DNA from: Areca catechu
Taxonomy: Eukaryota; Streptophyta; Magnoliopsida; Arecales; Arecaceae
Direction of reading: 5' to 3'
DNA: 64,000 nucleotides
Assembly: GCA_021397845.1 (NCBI GenBank)
Contig: CM038052.1
Span: 138,823,854 to 138,887,853, forward strand
The stretch's first letter is position 1; each line of letters begins with the position of its first letter. The translations under genes were made by a program, and so were the position numbers. A model generated the notes under the pieces. It searched no databases. It saw nothing but the letters and a program-made list of their open reading frames with translations, and had not been told where the DNA came from. Of this stretch, positions 1 to 9,814 are shown one piece after another.

Positions 1-560
1 TTGTTGAGTAAGGGTTTGTTTGGCTTTGATACTCTTCCAAGAGATCTGTTTCAATGCATTGCAGGTCCTCTCGATAATCCATGAGTCCTCTTATTCGGGA
101 TGACCTTGGCATCTTACCAAGTAGCGCTGATAGCTATTCTGTTGGGTACTGACAGCTTGATCATCCAGGATTTGCTCGATCTTCTCTCTTCGCTCAGGCC
201 ATTTTTATGGACACTCCAGGGTAGGTTCTCTCTTAAGTAAAGGGTCAAGCCCGAATGCCTCACTAGGAATTACTGCCAGTTCCCTATACTCAGTTTGATA
301 AAAACATTGAAAGTGGAGCTAATACCTAAATCAGGGGGTAACTCAAGCACATAGGCATTGGATCCAATTTTCTTAATAATTTTATAGGGTCCAGCACTTG
401 GGAATGCAGTTTCTTGATGGTTCCAGGAGAAAACCGTTCAGGTCTGAGTCTTATCATGACAAAATCTCCTACAGAAAATTCTTTAAATGTTTCTAGAATC
501 ATCTTGTCTTTTATAAGCATCGTACTCATTTTGATCTTTGGATGATTTTCTTATGCAAAT
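1..560 (-). pseudogene. pol: Chromodomain and integrase tail of element A
   Basis: Read on the minus strand, about 200 down to 50 encodes a chromodomain-like run: IEQILDDQAV, then YLVR.QG, then EDSWI after one in-frame stop. Upstream (about 330-530) is the GPY/F-type integrase C-terminus with motifs VMIRLRPERF and GTIKKLH. In chromoviruses the chromodomain binds modified histones and steers integration. Frame changes separate the blocks, so no intact product is possible. The downstream end lies outside the window. Confidence 0.85.
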
Positions 561-1342
561 TTTTAATATGCTGTGCAAAAGATTTGGCTGACTTGGATAC
601 TCTAGCATGCAATGATAGGGGAATCAAATCAAGTGGTTTATTGGGTTGGTACCCAGGGAAACTTGAAAGGGCTCTTACCGGTGGTCCTATTAATATAACT
701 GTTGTAGGCGAACTCAGCTTTAGGTAACAACAGATCCCAATTTTAACGTTCTCGCCTTCAAGGCACCTAAGCATGTTTCCAAGGCTTCGGTTCACTACTT
801 CGATCTAGCCATCAGTTTGGGGGTGATAGGCAGTAGAAAATTTTAACTTAGTCCCTAACATATGCCAGAGGGTCTTCCAAAAGTAACTGGTGAACCTTAC
901 ATCTCTATCAGACACAATCATTTTAGGTAGACTATGTAACGAACTATTTTATCCAGGAAAAGCTTGGCTACCTTAGAAGCATCATAAGTCTGACTACATG
1001 GTAGGAAATGGGCCATTTTGGAAAACCTATCAACCACAACAAAAATAGAGTCATGTTTCCTCTGGGTTTTAGGCAATCCTAACACAAAATCCATACTCAA
1101 ATCTTGCCAGGGACAATCAGGAATGGGCAAAGGGGTATACAAGCCAGTGTTCTATTTTTGCTATTTGGCAACATTGCAGGTTCTACACCTAGCTACGATC
1201 TCAGCTACATCCCCTATCAGACTTGTCCAAAAGAAGTGCTCTTCAACAGCTAAGACGGTTTATTCTTACCAAAATGTCTTGCTAATCCTCCCGCATGGGT
1301 CTCCTAGACTAAAAACTCTCTCAAAGAAGTTCTTGGGATGCT
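526..1342 (-). pseudogene. pol: Integrase core of element A, broken
   Basis: Minus-strand pieces give the zinc-binding end (a CRTC pair near 1180 followed by VAKQQK-type sequence), the start of the DDE core with VDRFSKMAHFLPCS (first catalytic Asp, in 918-1142), and the late core with NRSLGNMLRCL (in 526-795). The middle, which should carry the second Asp, is out of frame between the two pieces. Integrase would insert the cDNA into the chromosome. This copy is dead because of stops and frameshifts. Confidence 0.85.
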
Positions 1343-2740
1343 CTATTTACTTTCCTTGAACAGATAACCATCTAACAGGGTATAATGGCTGTATTCTCTA
1401 GATGGTCCTATACTCAATGCTTGGTGAATCTTCTTGAAATCAGGACAGGTATCGTATTGCTCTCTGATTTGGTCAAACCCTACAACCTCGATTTTAATGG
1501 TACTTAGAAGCAAGGATCGTCTGCTAAGGGCATCGGCTACCTTGTTTTCAGTTTCAGCTCGGTGTTTCAGTACAAAGGTATAAGCCTGAATATACTCTAC
1601 CACTTAGAATGTCTAGGGTTTAACTTTTTCTGGAAATTTAGGTATCTTAATGCCTCATGATCAGAGTATAGCACAAACTTGTGTGGCAATAGGTAGTGTA
1701 TCCAATACTTCAGTGCTTGTACTAAGGCATAGAACTCCTTATCATAGGTCGAATACCTAAGCTTAGCCTCATTTAATTTTTCACTAAAAAAGGCTACCAA
1801 GTGGTCTCTTGGCTTAGGACTCCTCTTATTCCTACACCTGAGACATCACAAGCTACCTCGAACACTTTGGAAAAGTTGGGCAATCTCAGAACGGGTTCTT
1901 GGGTCATCTTTTTCTTAAGTTCTAGGAAGGCTCTGTCGGTAGCTTTGGTCCACTCAAAGGCGCCCTTCCTAATACAGTCGGTGATGGGTGAGACAATGGT
2001 GCTAAAATCTCGAATAAATCGCCTATAGAAAGTGGCTAGACCATGGAAACTACGGACATCAGAAACAGTAGTGGGTACTGGCCACTCAACTATTGACTTA
2101 ATCTTTTCTGGGTCAGCTGATACTCCTTCGGGGGTCATGACAAATCCTAGGAAGATGACTCTATAGGTCAAGAACCACATTTCCCTAAATTGGCATAGAG
2201 ACTATCTTTCCTAAGGGCCATACAAACTTGTCTAAGGTGGTTTAAGAGGTTCTCTTTGGTTCTACTGTAAATTAAGATGTCATCAAAATAGACTAACATA
2301 AACATTCCTATGAACATCCTAAGGACCTAGGTCATAATCCTTATGTAAGTACTGGGTGCATTGGATAGGCCAAAAGGCATTACTACCCATTCATAAAAAC
2401 CATCCTTAGTCTTAAAGGCTGTTTTCCACTCGTCCCCGGGTCTGATTCTAACCTGATGGTAGCCACTCTTAAGGTCAATTTTGAAAAAGATGGTGGCTCC
2501 TGCCATTATGTCTAACAGGTCATCTAGGCATGGTATGGGGAATCTATACTTGATGGTGATCTTATTTATGGCACGGCTATCCACACACATTCTCCATATG
2601 CCATCTTTCTTAGGTGTCAAAAGGGCTGGGACGGTGCAAGGACTTAAGCTTTCCCTAATGAAACCTTTCCTCAATAGTTCACTAACTTACTTTTGTAACT
2701 CTTGTTGCTCAGTTAGGTCCATCCGGTAATAGGGCAAGTT
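1343..2740 (-). pseudogene. pol: Reverse transcriptase and RNase H of element A, broken
   Basis: The RT palm is visible in two pieces. 2327-2674 carries KKDGIWRMCVDSRAIN, FFKIDLKSGYHQVRI and MPFGLSNAPSTY. The catalytic box VYFDD lies at 2279-2293. The thumb/connection (1794-2180) carries FLGFV and GLATFYRRFI. RNase H follows at 1597-1800 (EKLNEAKLRYSTYDKEFYAL and YSDHEAL), and the linker to integrase at 1343-1603 includes ADALSRR. These are standard Ty3/gypsy motifs in the right order. At least three frame breaks interrupt the reading frame. Confidence 0.9.
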
Positions 2741-3400
2741 AGGCAGGGTGGATCATGGGACAAGGTCTATGGCATGCTGGATGTCCCTAAGTGGTAGAAG
2801 TTGGTCAGGCAGATCATCCGGAAAATATCTTGGAATTTCTCCAAAATCTATAACTTCTTGGGGGTGTTCTCCTAAGGCTGGTTTCCTATTTCCTTGGTGG
2901 TCAAAATCCAGATAGGTGATCCCTCAGCAATTTCTCTCTAAAGCTCTTTGGCACTAATCAAATGTAATCCAGGCTTCTTTTCCATTAAAGAGTGGCTCCC
3001 TTTCTAACTTCATCCTTAGGGGAAACAGGGTTGATCACTATCTTCTTCCCTAAATGATTAAATTTACAGGAATTGGTCTTATCAAATAGGGTGGCATCGT
3101 GATCATATAGCAAAGGTCTTCCTAATATAATGCTGCTTACCCCCATAGGTAACACATCACACCAAACTTTCTCATTATAGGATTGTAATTGAATCAGGAC
3201 TTGGCATCTAAGTTTGACAGGTATTGAAGTGGAGTCAATCCAGGATACCTTATGTGGGCTAGGATGGGGAACAGGGGTTAGCCCTAAGGTCTTGACGAAC
3301 TAGCAAAAATAGCATTTACACAGCTCCCACTATCTATGATGACTTTGCAAACTTTCTCCCCTATCTTGATAAAGGTGTGTAGGATGTTGGTCCTACGCCA
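2741..3400 (-). pseudogene. pol: Aspartic protease region of element A
   Basis: The retroviral-type protease motif DSGS, followed by CVNA, is read at 3323-3334 on the minus strand. It is preceded by an RTNILHTFIKIGEKVCKVII-type stretch that joins it to gag. The downstream part toward RT (2741-3300) is recognisable only in patches, including the GRPLLYDHDAT-type segment near 3090-3140. The protease would cut the Gag-Pol polyprotein. The catalytic triad is kept, but flanking stops make the copy non-functional. Confidence 0.75.
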
Positions 3401-4672
3401 GTCCTCTTTCTCTTTAGATTTGGTTAGGATGCATCTAACAACTCCCACAAGGTCAGTGGGGTCACAACTCTTTTCATCTCCCTCATATTCTTTTGCTAGG
3501 TTGAAACCTTCTTCATATACTTCCTCTTCACATTCAAGGGTGTCATCTGGGTTTCCTTCTTCTTCTAAGTCACCTAAATGAAGGGATCTAGTGGGGCAGT
3601 CACTAGCGTAATGGCAGTGCTGGTGACATCTAAGATAGGTGCCAAACTTCTTGGGAACCTCTACAAATTTTCTTTTATCAGCTAGAGGTCGGCTTAAGTT
3701 GGGTCGGGCTGGACTGGGTCAGCTTGGCTCGGGTTGACTCGGATTTGGATGGCTTTGGTTGGGTCGACTCGGATTTGGACAGATAGGGTAGGGTCAACTC
3801 GGGTAGGTCTGGGTTGTCCTAGGGTATTGGCTCCTAGGAGTCCTTTGAAACTGCTCAAAGTCCCTAGCTACCTGGTAAGCCTATTCTAAATCCCATACCT
3901 CTCTTAGATACAACTCCCTCTTCACATCATCATGCAGACCATTCATCCCACATCTCATGGCTAACTCGTCAAACTTAGCTATGTACTTGGTGACACTCTT
4001 GTTTCCCTGAACCAGTCTATGCCATTGGTCTAAAAGTCGTTGATGGTATGACACTAGAAGGTAATTTTCCCTAAGCTTGGCTTTCAAATCTCCCCAGGTG
4101 GCTATGGGTTCCTATCCTCTCTATCTAATTAATCTTTCCATGTTATCCCCATACATCCTGGTTGGCGAATCAACCTAAGCTTGGCAAGCTTAAACTTCCT
4201 ACCTTCGGTCATCTCATACCACTCAAAATACTGGTCCATCTCTTTCTCCCAGTCTAGGTATACCTTAGTGTCAAGGGTACCGTCAAAGGTGGGTGCTTTT
4301 AGTCTAATACTCCTGAAGGCTCTTTCTTCTTTGTCAATGAAATATTGATTGGGCCTTCTAGGGTTTGGGTCTTAGAATGGAACAGGCTGCTGAACTCTCC
4401 TTGGATTGGGTGCCTCAAAGGGATCAAAGTTTTTGTCTCTCCTAGGGTTGGTCAGTGGAGAAAATGGGGTCTTAGGTTCATGCTCAAATGGTTGTCTAGG
4501 GGCTCTCTCCATGGAATCAAGTCTTGCCTCAATTGGTTTAACCTATTGTCTATATGAGTGGTCAATTGGGTAGATAATTGGGCAAAGTGTTTTGACATGG
4601 TCCTCAGCACGGCTTCTTGGGGTTGTCCATGGATGACTCTAGCTGATATGAGGTTCCTGCTCTAGTGGACAT
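3401..4672 (-). pseudogene. gag: Gag of element A, start at 4672
   Basis: The minus-strand ATG at 4670-4672 begins MSTRAGTSYQ, matching the MSTRSG/MTTRSG starts of P1, B and C. The conserved gag core is at 3881-4087 (MKAKLRENYLL, LLDQWHRLVQGNKSVTKYIAKFDEL). A proline/arginine/serine-rich stretch follows (about 3680-3830). Near 3600-3640 is a zinc knuckle whose first Cys is replaced by Leu and which has other changes. An acidic tail runs into protease. Gag packages the RNA. Several stops are present. Confidence 0.85.
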
Positions 4673-4807
4673 AGGTCAAGCATGCAAAATCATCTAGATC
4701 TACTAGACCTAGAATCTCAACTAGTTGCCTAAGTCAAGGTGACAAACCAGTCTGTAGTAACCCTGTTCTTGGCCAGGTAGGTGTAGGAGAGTGTAGGTCC
4801 CTGATTG

Positions 4808-4812
4808 CCCAC
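4808..4812 (+). repeat. Left target-site duplication of P1 (CCCAC)
   Basis: The five bases directly before the first TG of P1 are repeated at 9810-9814, directly after its terminal CA. This proves that P1 integrated into element A. Confidence 0.9.
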
Positions 4813-4995
4813 TGATGGGGAACTAATATGCATGCAATTTTTTTTGTATGTTTTACATGTTGAGTTAGGTGATTAATTCCCAAATTTCAGGTCAAAATTA
4901 TTTGTAGAGAATTTTGTATGAATTTTTGGAATTAATCACCTAACTCAACATGTAAAACATACAAAAAAAATTGCATGCATATTAGTTCCCCATCA
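4813..4995 (+). repeat. Fold-back terminus: 68-bp perfect inverted repeat in place of the left LTR
   Basis: Bases 4813-4880 are the exact reverse complement of 4928-4995, with a 47-base spacer (4881-4927). The right arm is the 3' end of the P1 LTR. The left arm plus spacer, reversed, aligns with about 115 bases of the right LTR's 3' end (about 9695-9809). The two arms are identical to each other but differ from the right LTR at several positions, so one arm was probably copied from the other. Both outer ends of the element are therefore the same LTR tip. Confidence 0.93.
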
Positions 4996-4997
4996 TT

Positions 4998-5009
4998 TGG
5001 TATCAGAGC
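4998..5009 (+). promoter_or_regulatory. Primer-binding site of P1 (initiator tRNA-Met type)
   Basis: TGGTATCAGAGC lies two bases after the LTR-tip CA. It is complementary to the 3' end of plant initiator tRNA-Met, the usual minus-strand primer of these elements. Confidence 0.92.
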
Positions 5010-5472
5010 TTAGATTAGGGCTTGTTTTCTGCAATTTTTCAGTCCGTATATACTCTATCATTTTAATTATTTCTCCCTGTTAAAAACTCCAAAAATTCTG
5101 AAATTTATTTTCATGGATTTATCATAATTCACAGTAATTTTAAAATTTTTTCATATTTTATTATGGCCTGTGAAGTTTCTGCGAGCCGAAATAGGGCCTG
5201 CAAATTTTCGGCTCTGTTTTTTTTAGCAAGACAAGTTTGGAAGTTTTAGGGTTTTGTTTAGGAGTTTTTGCATATTTCTTAATTTTAGTATATTTCCAGT
5301 ATATTAGGCCATGATTTTCAAGTTTTCTTCTATTTAAAAAAATACAAAAAAAAAAAATATACATATTTCCAAAATACCAAAAAAAAAAAAATACCTAAAC
5401 CCTAATTTGCATCCTCATCTGCCTGCCATCATTGTAATTTACTTTTAAGGGCACTCTTGCTATATCAGATGG

Positions 5473-5727
5473 GGGGAGGATTTGATCACCTCTCCTTAGC
5501 CCAAAACCACATCCCTTGCATTCAGTCCCAAGCCTTAACCTAAAATTAATTAGACTTAATTTGCCCTAGTGGGCTAGGGACACCAACTGGTCGGGTCCGG
5601 GCTAGTGTTAGATCACTGTGTCAAGTAACCTGTGTGTGCCTTGTGCTTAGTGTCTAGAACGGTGGTTTAGGGATTCAATCCCGAAGGGCTTGTGTGCTGG
5701 TCCGCCTACCTTCCAATCTCTGATTGG
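5473..5727 (+). promoter_or_regulatory. Structured leader module of P1 (three hairpins)
   Basis: Hairpin 1 (5473-5495): GGGGAGG, 9-base loop, CCTCTCC, followed by TTAGCCCAAAAC. Hairpin 2 (5563-5574): GCCC-TAGT-GGGC, followed by TAGGGACACCAAC. Hairpin 3 (5713-5727): CCAATC-TCT-GATTGG. Equivalent structures with compensatory changes occur in elements A, B, C and P2 (hairpin 3 not in B). The module ends about 300 nt before the gag ATG and some 465 nt after the primer site. A role in RNA packaging, dimerisation or translation is inferred only. Confidence 0.7.
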
Positions 5728-5876
5728 TGTCTAGGATTGGCAATCAGGGACCTAACACTCCCCTTACACCTGCCTGGCTGAGTACAGGGTTACTATAGGC
5801 TAGTTTGCCACCCTGATTGAGCATCTAGTTTGGACTTTAGGTCTAGTCAGCTATAGTCGGTCTGATCGAGTCTTGC

Positions 5877-7420
5877 ATGAGCACTAGATCAGGAGTTTCA
5901 TATCACCCACCTCCTTCATAAATGTCTGAACCATGGAAAATTTACAAGCCCAAATAAAAGCCCTAGCTGATCAAATTGCCCAGATAACTATCCAGATGAC
6001 CCAGTTAACTCAGTCTCGTATTCAAACCAATGATAGAATTGACCATCGTGCCAATAGGTTTGATCAGTTAAAAGTCCGGGTAGGGACCCCAAGAAAAACC
6101 CATGGGTCACAGTCTGAGCCAGATCCTGACTCCCCTCAACCTAGGAGGACCCCAAACCCTGATCTATACCATGAGGTCGAACCTAGGAGAGCCCCTTATC
6201 CTGACCCGTACTACATCCTCAACCTAGGAGGACCCAAACCCTGATCCATACCTTGAGGCTGAACCTAGGAGAACCTATCGTCATGACCCAATCCCTAAGG
6301 TTAGTCCTAGAAGACTCAATCAGGATTTTATAGACCAGGAAGATAGATCCTATTTACCCTCTCCCTACAAGCCTAGTATACCTACAACCTATAGATCTTA
6401 TGACTCCAGATCCTATGACTCTAGATCCCATGATCATAGATCCTATGCACCCACACCCTATGAGCCTAGTAGACCCAACACCCAATATTCTGACCCATAT
6501 AGAGAGTCCAACCCTAGGAGGGACCCAATATTCTGACCTATATAGGGAGTCCAACCCTAGGAGAACCCAGTATCTGACCCATATAGGGAGTCCAATCCTA
6601 GGAGGACCCAATATCCTGACCCATATAGAGAGCCCAACCTTAGGAGGACCCCATACCTTGATCCATCCTTAGAACCTGATCATAAAGCTGACCAAAATCA
6701 TATGACCCCAGATCCTATAATCCCATGACCCATAGATCTGCACCCTTGTCCTGTGAGCCTAGAGAACCCATAACCCCTAAGTATCAACCTAGTACTAGTC
6801 ATGCTTCCCTAGTCAACTTGAACCCCATAGGATTAGTATCCCTAAATATGAACCCAGTAGTGAGCCACTACCCCTTATACAACCTGAACCTACTAGGAGT
6901 AGTACCCATAATCAGAGACCAGAACCTAACCAATTTCTTGCTAGCCGACCTTCTCCAACCATTCCTGAGATTCACAAGGTACATTAACGCGAAAGTGTAT
7001 GAAGCTGATGTGAGCCTAGTGGATGAGTATGAGGGAGAAGAGGAGACACCTTTAGTAGACCTAGAATTAGCTGACCCAGTAGATGCCCAGGTAGAAACCA
7101 ACCCAGAGCTAGTTGACCTTGACCATATCCAACCTAAAGCTATAATGGAAGAACAAATAGAGGAAGAGAACCTAGGTACTGCTACTAGAGCCTTACCTGA
7201 GAAAACCATAGAGGAGAGCCAAATTATAGAGTCTAGTCCTAAAATACAAGAACCAGAAGAATTTATTAAGGACCTGATCTCTTTGAATCAATACCTTCAA
7301 GATGAGTCCCCTCCTATAGTTCCCATTAAGGACCTCTTCCCCGAAATTAGTGACCCATCCTTCCATTATGCAAATCCTGTAGATATAGCTCAACCTCATA
7401 GGTTAACCTCATTAGTGTAG
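5877..7420 (+). pseudogene. gag: Gag of P1, repeat-containing, no zinc knuckle
   Basis: The ATG at 5877 begins MSTRSGVSYHPPPS and meets a stop. The frame resumes at 5933 with a likely coiled coil (MENLQAQIKALADQIAQ). The middle (6120-6680) is built of arginine/proline/tyrosine repeats of the PRRTPNPDPY and DPYRESNPRR type. The tail (6725-7420) is acidic, with VYEADVSLVDEYEGEEE, matching the acidic segment that follows the zinc knuckle in related gags. The conserved gag core and the Cys knuckle are not visible. Product function is doubtful. Confidence 0.75.
6376..6664 (+). repeat. Tandem repeats inside P1 gag
   Basis: Four copies of a roughly 42-base unit start near 6492, 6535, 6576 and 6618 (GACCCATATAGGGAGTCC core), encoding about 14 residues around DPYRESNPRR. 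Just upstream (6395-6450) a shorter GATCCTATGACT-type unit of 12-15 bases repeats. Unit lengths of 41-43 bases show frame-breaking indels. Confidence 0.85.
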
Positions 7421-8380
7421 GATTAGTTCCTGACACCCCGTCTTTTATCCTACTTTATCCAACTAACCATGAACCTTTTTCTCTACTTTACCAAACTAAT
7501 TCTGAACCCTTCTCCCTTTTTCTGCCCTTTCCTGACACCTCCAGCATTTCTAGGATCATTAGATTGCATTTAGCTGAGATTAGCATACTGCATGCATTCA
7601 TCACGCATGTTAGGTTTGCATCTTACTTCTGGCATACTCTTTGGAATTTGCTAGGAGTTCACTGTAAATTTTCATGTGCATGTCAAGCTAGGATCAAACC
7701 TAGAGAACCTATAATCTATTAGGTTTAGATCCAAAGAGTTCAATAAAATTTCCTTCGATAGGAATGCATAGTCGAGTCTGTTAGGTATCAGTATGAGTCC
7801 TTTGCATCATTTGTCTGCATGTGCCTAGCATGTTCACCACCTGCACTAATCTTAAAACAACTGGCTAATTCCCGAAGAAGGGTCAAAGAATTTGATGTAG
7901 TGGATTTTATCTTGGTTAGGCTTAGGCCTAAAAGAAGCTTCATGCTCGCAGAGCCGGACCTTTTAAAGTGATAGAGAAGGTTGGATCAAATGCCTAGGTG
8001 TTAGACTTGTCTTCGGATTTGGGCATTAGTTCTACCTTCAATATTACAGACCTGGTTGAGTATAGGGAACGGCAGCGCTACCTAGTGAGGCCTTTGGACC
8101 TATTCCTTTTCATTGTGAGTGACCCTAACCTAGAGTGTCCATAAACAAATTTGGCCTGAGAGAGGAGAACGGATCGAGCGTATCCTGGACAATCAAGCCA
8201 TCACGACCCAGGGCCATGACTATCAATGCTTCCTGGTCCGATGGCAAGGCTGGCCAGAGTCGGACGATTCGTGGATTTCTCGAGAGACTTGCAACTCCTC
8301 AACCCTGACCTTCTCGAGAGATATGTGAGCCAGTCTAACCTTCACTCGACAGGGTCGAGTTCCTCCCACCCCGGGAGAAT
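7421..8380 (+). pseudogene. pol: Late integrase fragment and chromodomain of P1
   Basis: Sequence with no recognisable domain (7421-7611) joins directly to the late integrase core RFASYFW (7612-7632), followed by LWNLLG. A GPY/F-like remnant (about 7880-8060) and a well-kept chromodomain (8169-8300: RIERILDNQAI, FLVRWQGWPES, DDSWISRE) follow. The first half of integrase and all of RT are absent. The 3' end reads into the purine tract CGGGAGAA next to the LTR at 8381. The same junction type is seen in P2 at 46370. Confidence 0.85.
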
Positions 8381-9809
8381 TGGTGGGGACACCTGAGGCA
8401 CCAGAATAAGATAGAGGCTTTTTCAACCCTCTGTAAATTGATCAATAATTTATGAATCTATCTGTAATAAGGGCTTAGATCATCTGAGTCCATTTTAGTT
8501 GTTATTTCAGTTCTGTACTAGTCAGCTCATGTTGAGCTAGTTCAGTCCAATGCTAGTTAGCTCATGTTGAGCTAATTTTATTTTTTTTGAGTCCTGTCCA
8601 AGCATACTGAAGACTCAAGACTATATTATACAAGTGAAGACCAAGTCCAACCAGATTGAAGACATGGAAGTTTAGCCCAAGTCCAACCCAGCTTGAAGAT
8701 TTGAAGACCCCAGGAGAAAAATCAGAAACCCTGATTCCTTGCAGATGCCCTCCAGATGCCCAGATTCCCTTCCAGATGCCAAAGTATATTCATAAATAAG
8801 GGCATCCATGATTCCAGAGGTCCATCTGCATCCTAGCCCAATGAAATCAAGCCCAGGTGCCAAGCCCAAGCCCCTAAGAAGCAAGATACCAGGGAATATT
8901 CCTGCTACCTGGCTACCAGGCCACCCCAGCTTCCAGAGGCCCAAACCCATGCACCCGGGCCCCTTTGGGCCGGCCTTTTGCTGCTCCTAGAAGCCCAACA
9001 CGCCCCCCTAGGCGTCCTTGGAGTCTTGACCAAGTCAAGAAAAATTTTAGGGATTTTTCTACCTAATATTTCCTTATTTTCTAGCTAGGGTTTGAGAGGG
9101 AAAATGATTCTTATGTAAAGACTTATGTACCCTTACTTGGAGCCCAAGGTTAAGGGTCTATTAAGGGACCCTAGCCTCTTGTATGAGGAGAATTTTTGAT
9201 GAATGAAAACCTTGAGTTCTTCTATTGAGTTGTGTGATACCCTGCTGTGTGCATAAGGGGTTTGCGAGAGTTCTTCTTCCCAGTGCTGCAATCATCTTCC
9301 TGCTACCAACAAGCATCTCAGATCCCTGGACGCCCACTCCAAAAGAAGCCTTCCCTTGCTGTTTTTCCTTTGTTTTCTTGTTCCTTTGTGAGTTTTCTAA
9401 CCCCTGACAGGTCGTTTGCAGGTCCCCGAGTTCCTACGAATCCAACGACTCCAGCCAAGCCTCAATCGGATCACCGAGCAGAAAGCCGGGTATCCGCAGG
9501 TCTTTGGCTCGATTTTCCAGGCCGCATCCGTCGAGGAATGAGAGACCCTTTTGCTGCGATCTTCACAGACATTGTCAGGTACACCCCTCTACCTCCAGTA
9601 GTTTTATTGTAGGAGAACTTGCCCTAACCGAGGCTTCTCAGCCCCGGCGATCCTTTTTCTACTTTTCTAGGTCCTAATCTGCATGCTGATCTTCTAAAAT
9701 TCATATAAAACTCCCTATAACTTATTTTAATCTGAAATTCGGGAATTAATCACCCAACCCCACATATAAAACATATAAAAAAAATTGCATGCATATTAGT
9801 TCTGCATCA
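8381..9809 (+). repeat. Right LTR of P1
   Basis: The LTR starts TGGTGGGGACACC directly after the purine tract and ends GCATCA at 9809, followed by CCCAC. A weak TATA-like CATAAATAAG is at 8791-8800. Its first ~1.1 kb is the reverse complement of most of the LTR at 26500-27596, so the LTR family recurs in the window. Open frames within it are fortuitous. Confidence 0.9.
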
Positions 9810-9814
9810 CCCAC
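9810..9814 (+). repeat. Right target-site duplication of P1 (CCCAC)
   Basis: Matches 4808-4812. Element A leader sequence resumes immediately after it. Confidence 0.9.

Larger units (their letters stand above)
4813..9809 (+). mobile_element. Chromovirus derivative P1, pol-deleted, with fold-back left end
   Basis: The element runs from TGATGGGG (4813) to GCATCA (9809) and is flanked by CCCAC on both sides. It has a primer site (4998-5009), a structured leader, gag from 5877, a late integrase fragment and chromodomain (7612-8300), a purine tract, and a right LTR (8381-9809). Protease, RT, RNase H and the gag zinc knuckle are missing. The left LTR is replaced by an inverted repeat built from the LTR 3' end. 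It shares its internal architecture with P2 (42121-49123). It is probably non-autonomous and must have used proteins from a relative. Confidence 0.9.

Noticed and set aside
4998..5009. tRNA gene or tRNA-derived SINE at the TGGTATCAGAGC sites
   Set aside because: Only the 12-base primer complement is present; no tRNA body, A box or B box.
6868..7209. 113-codon minus-strand open frame
   Set aside because: Shadow of the P1 gag acidic tail. The plus-strand reading has the family motif.
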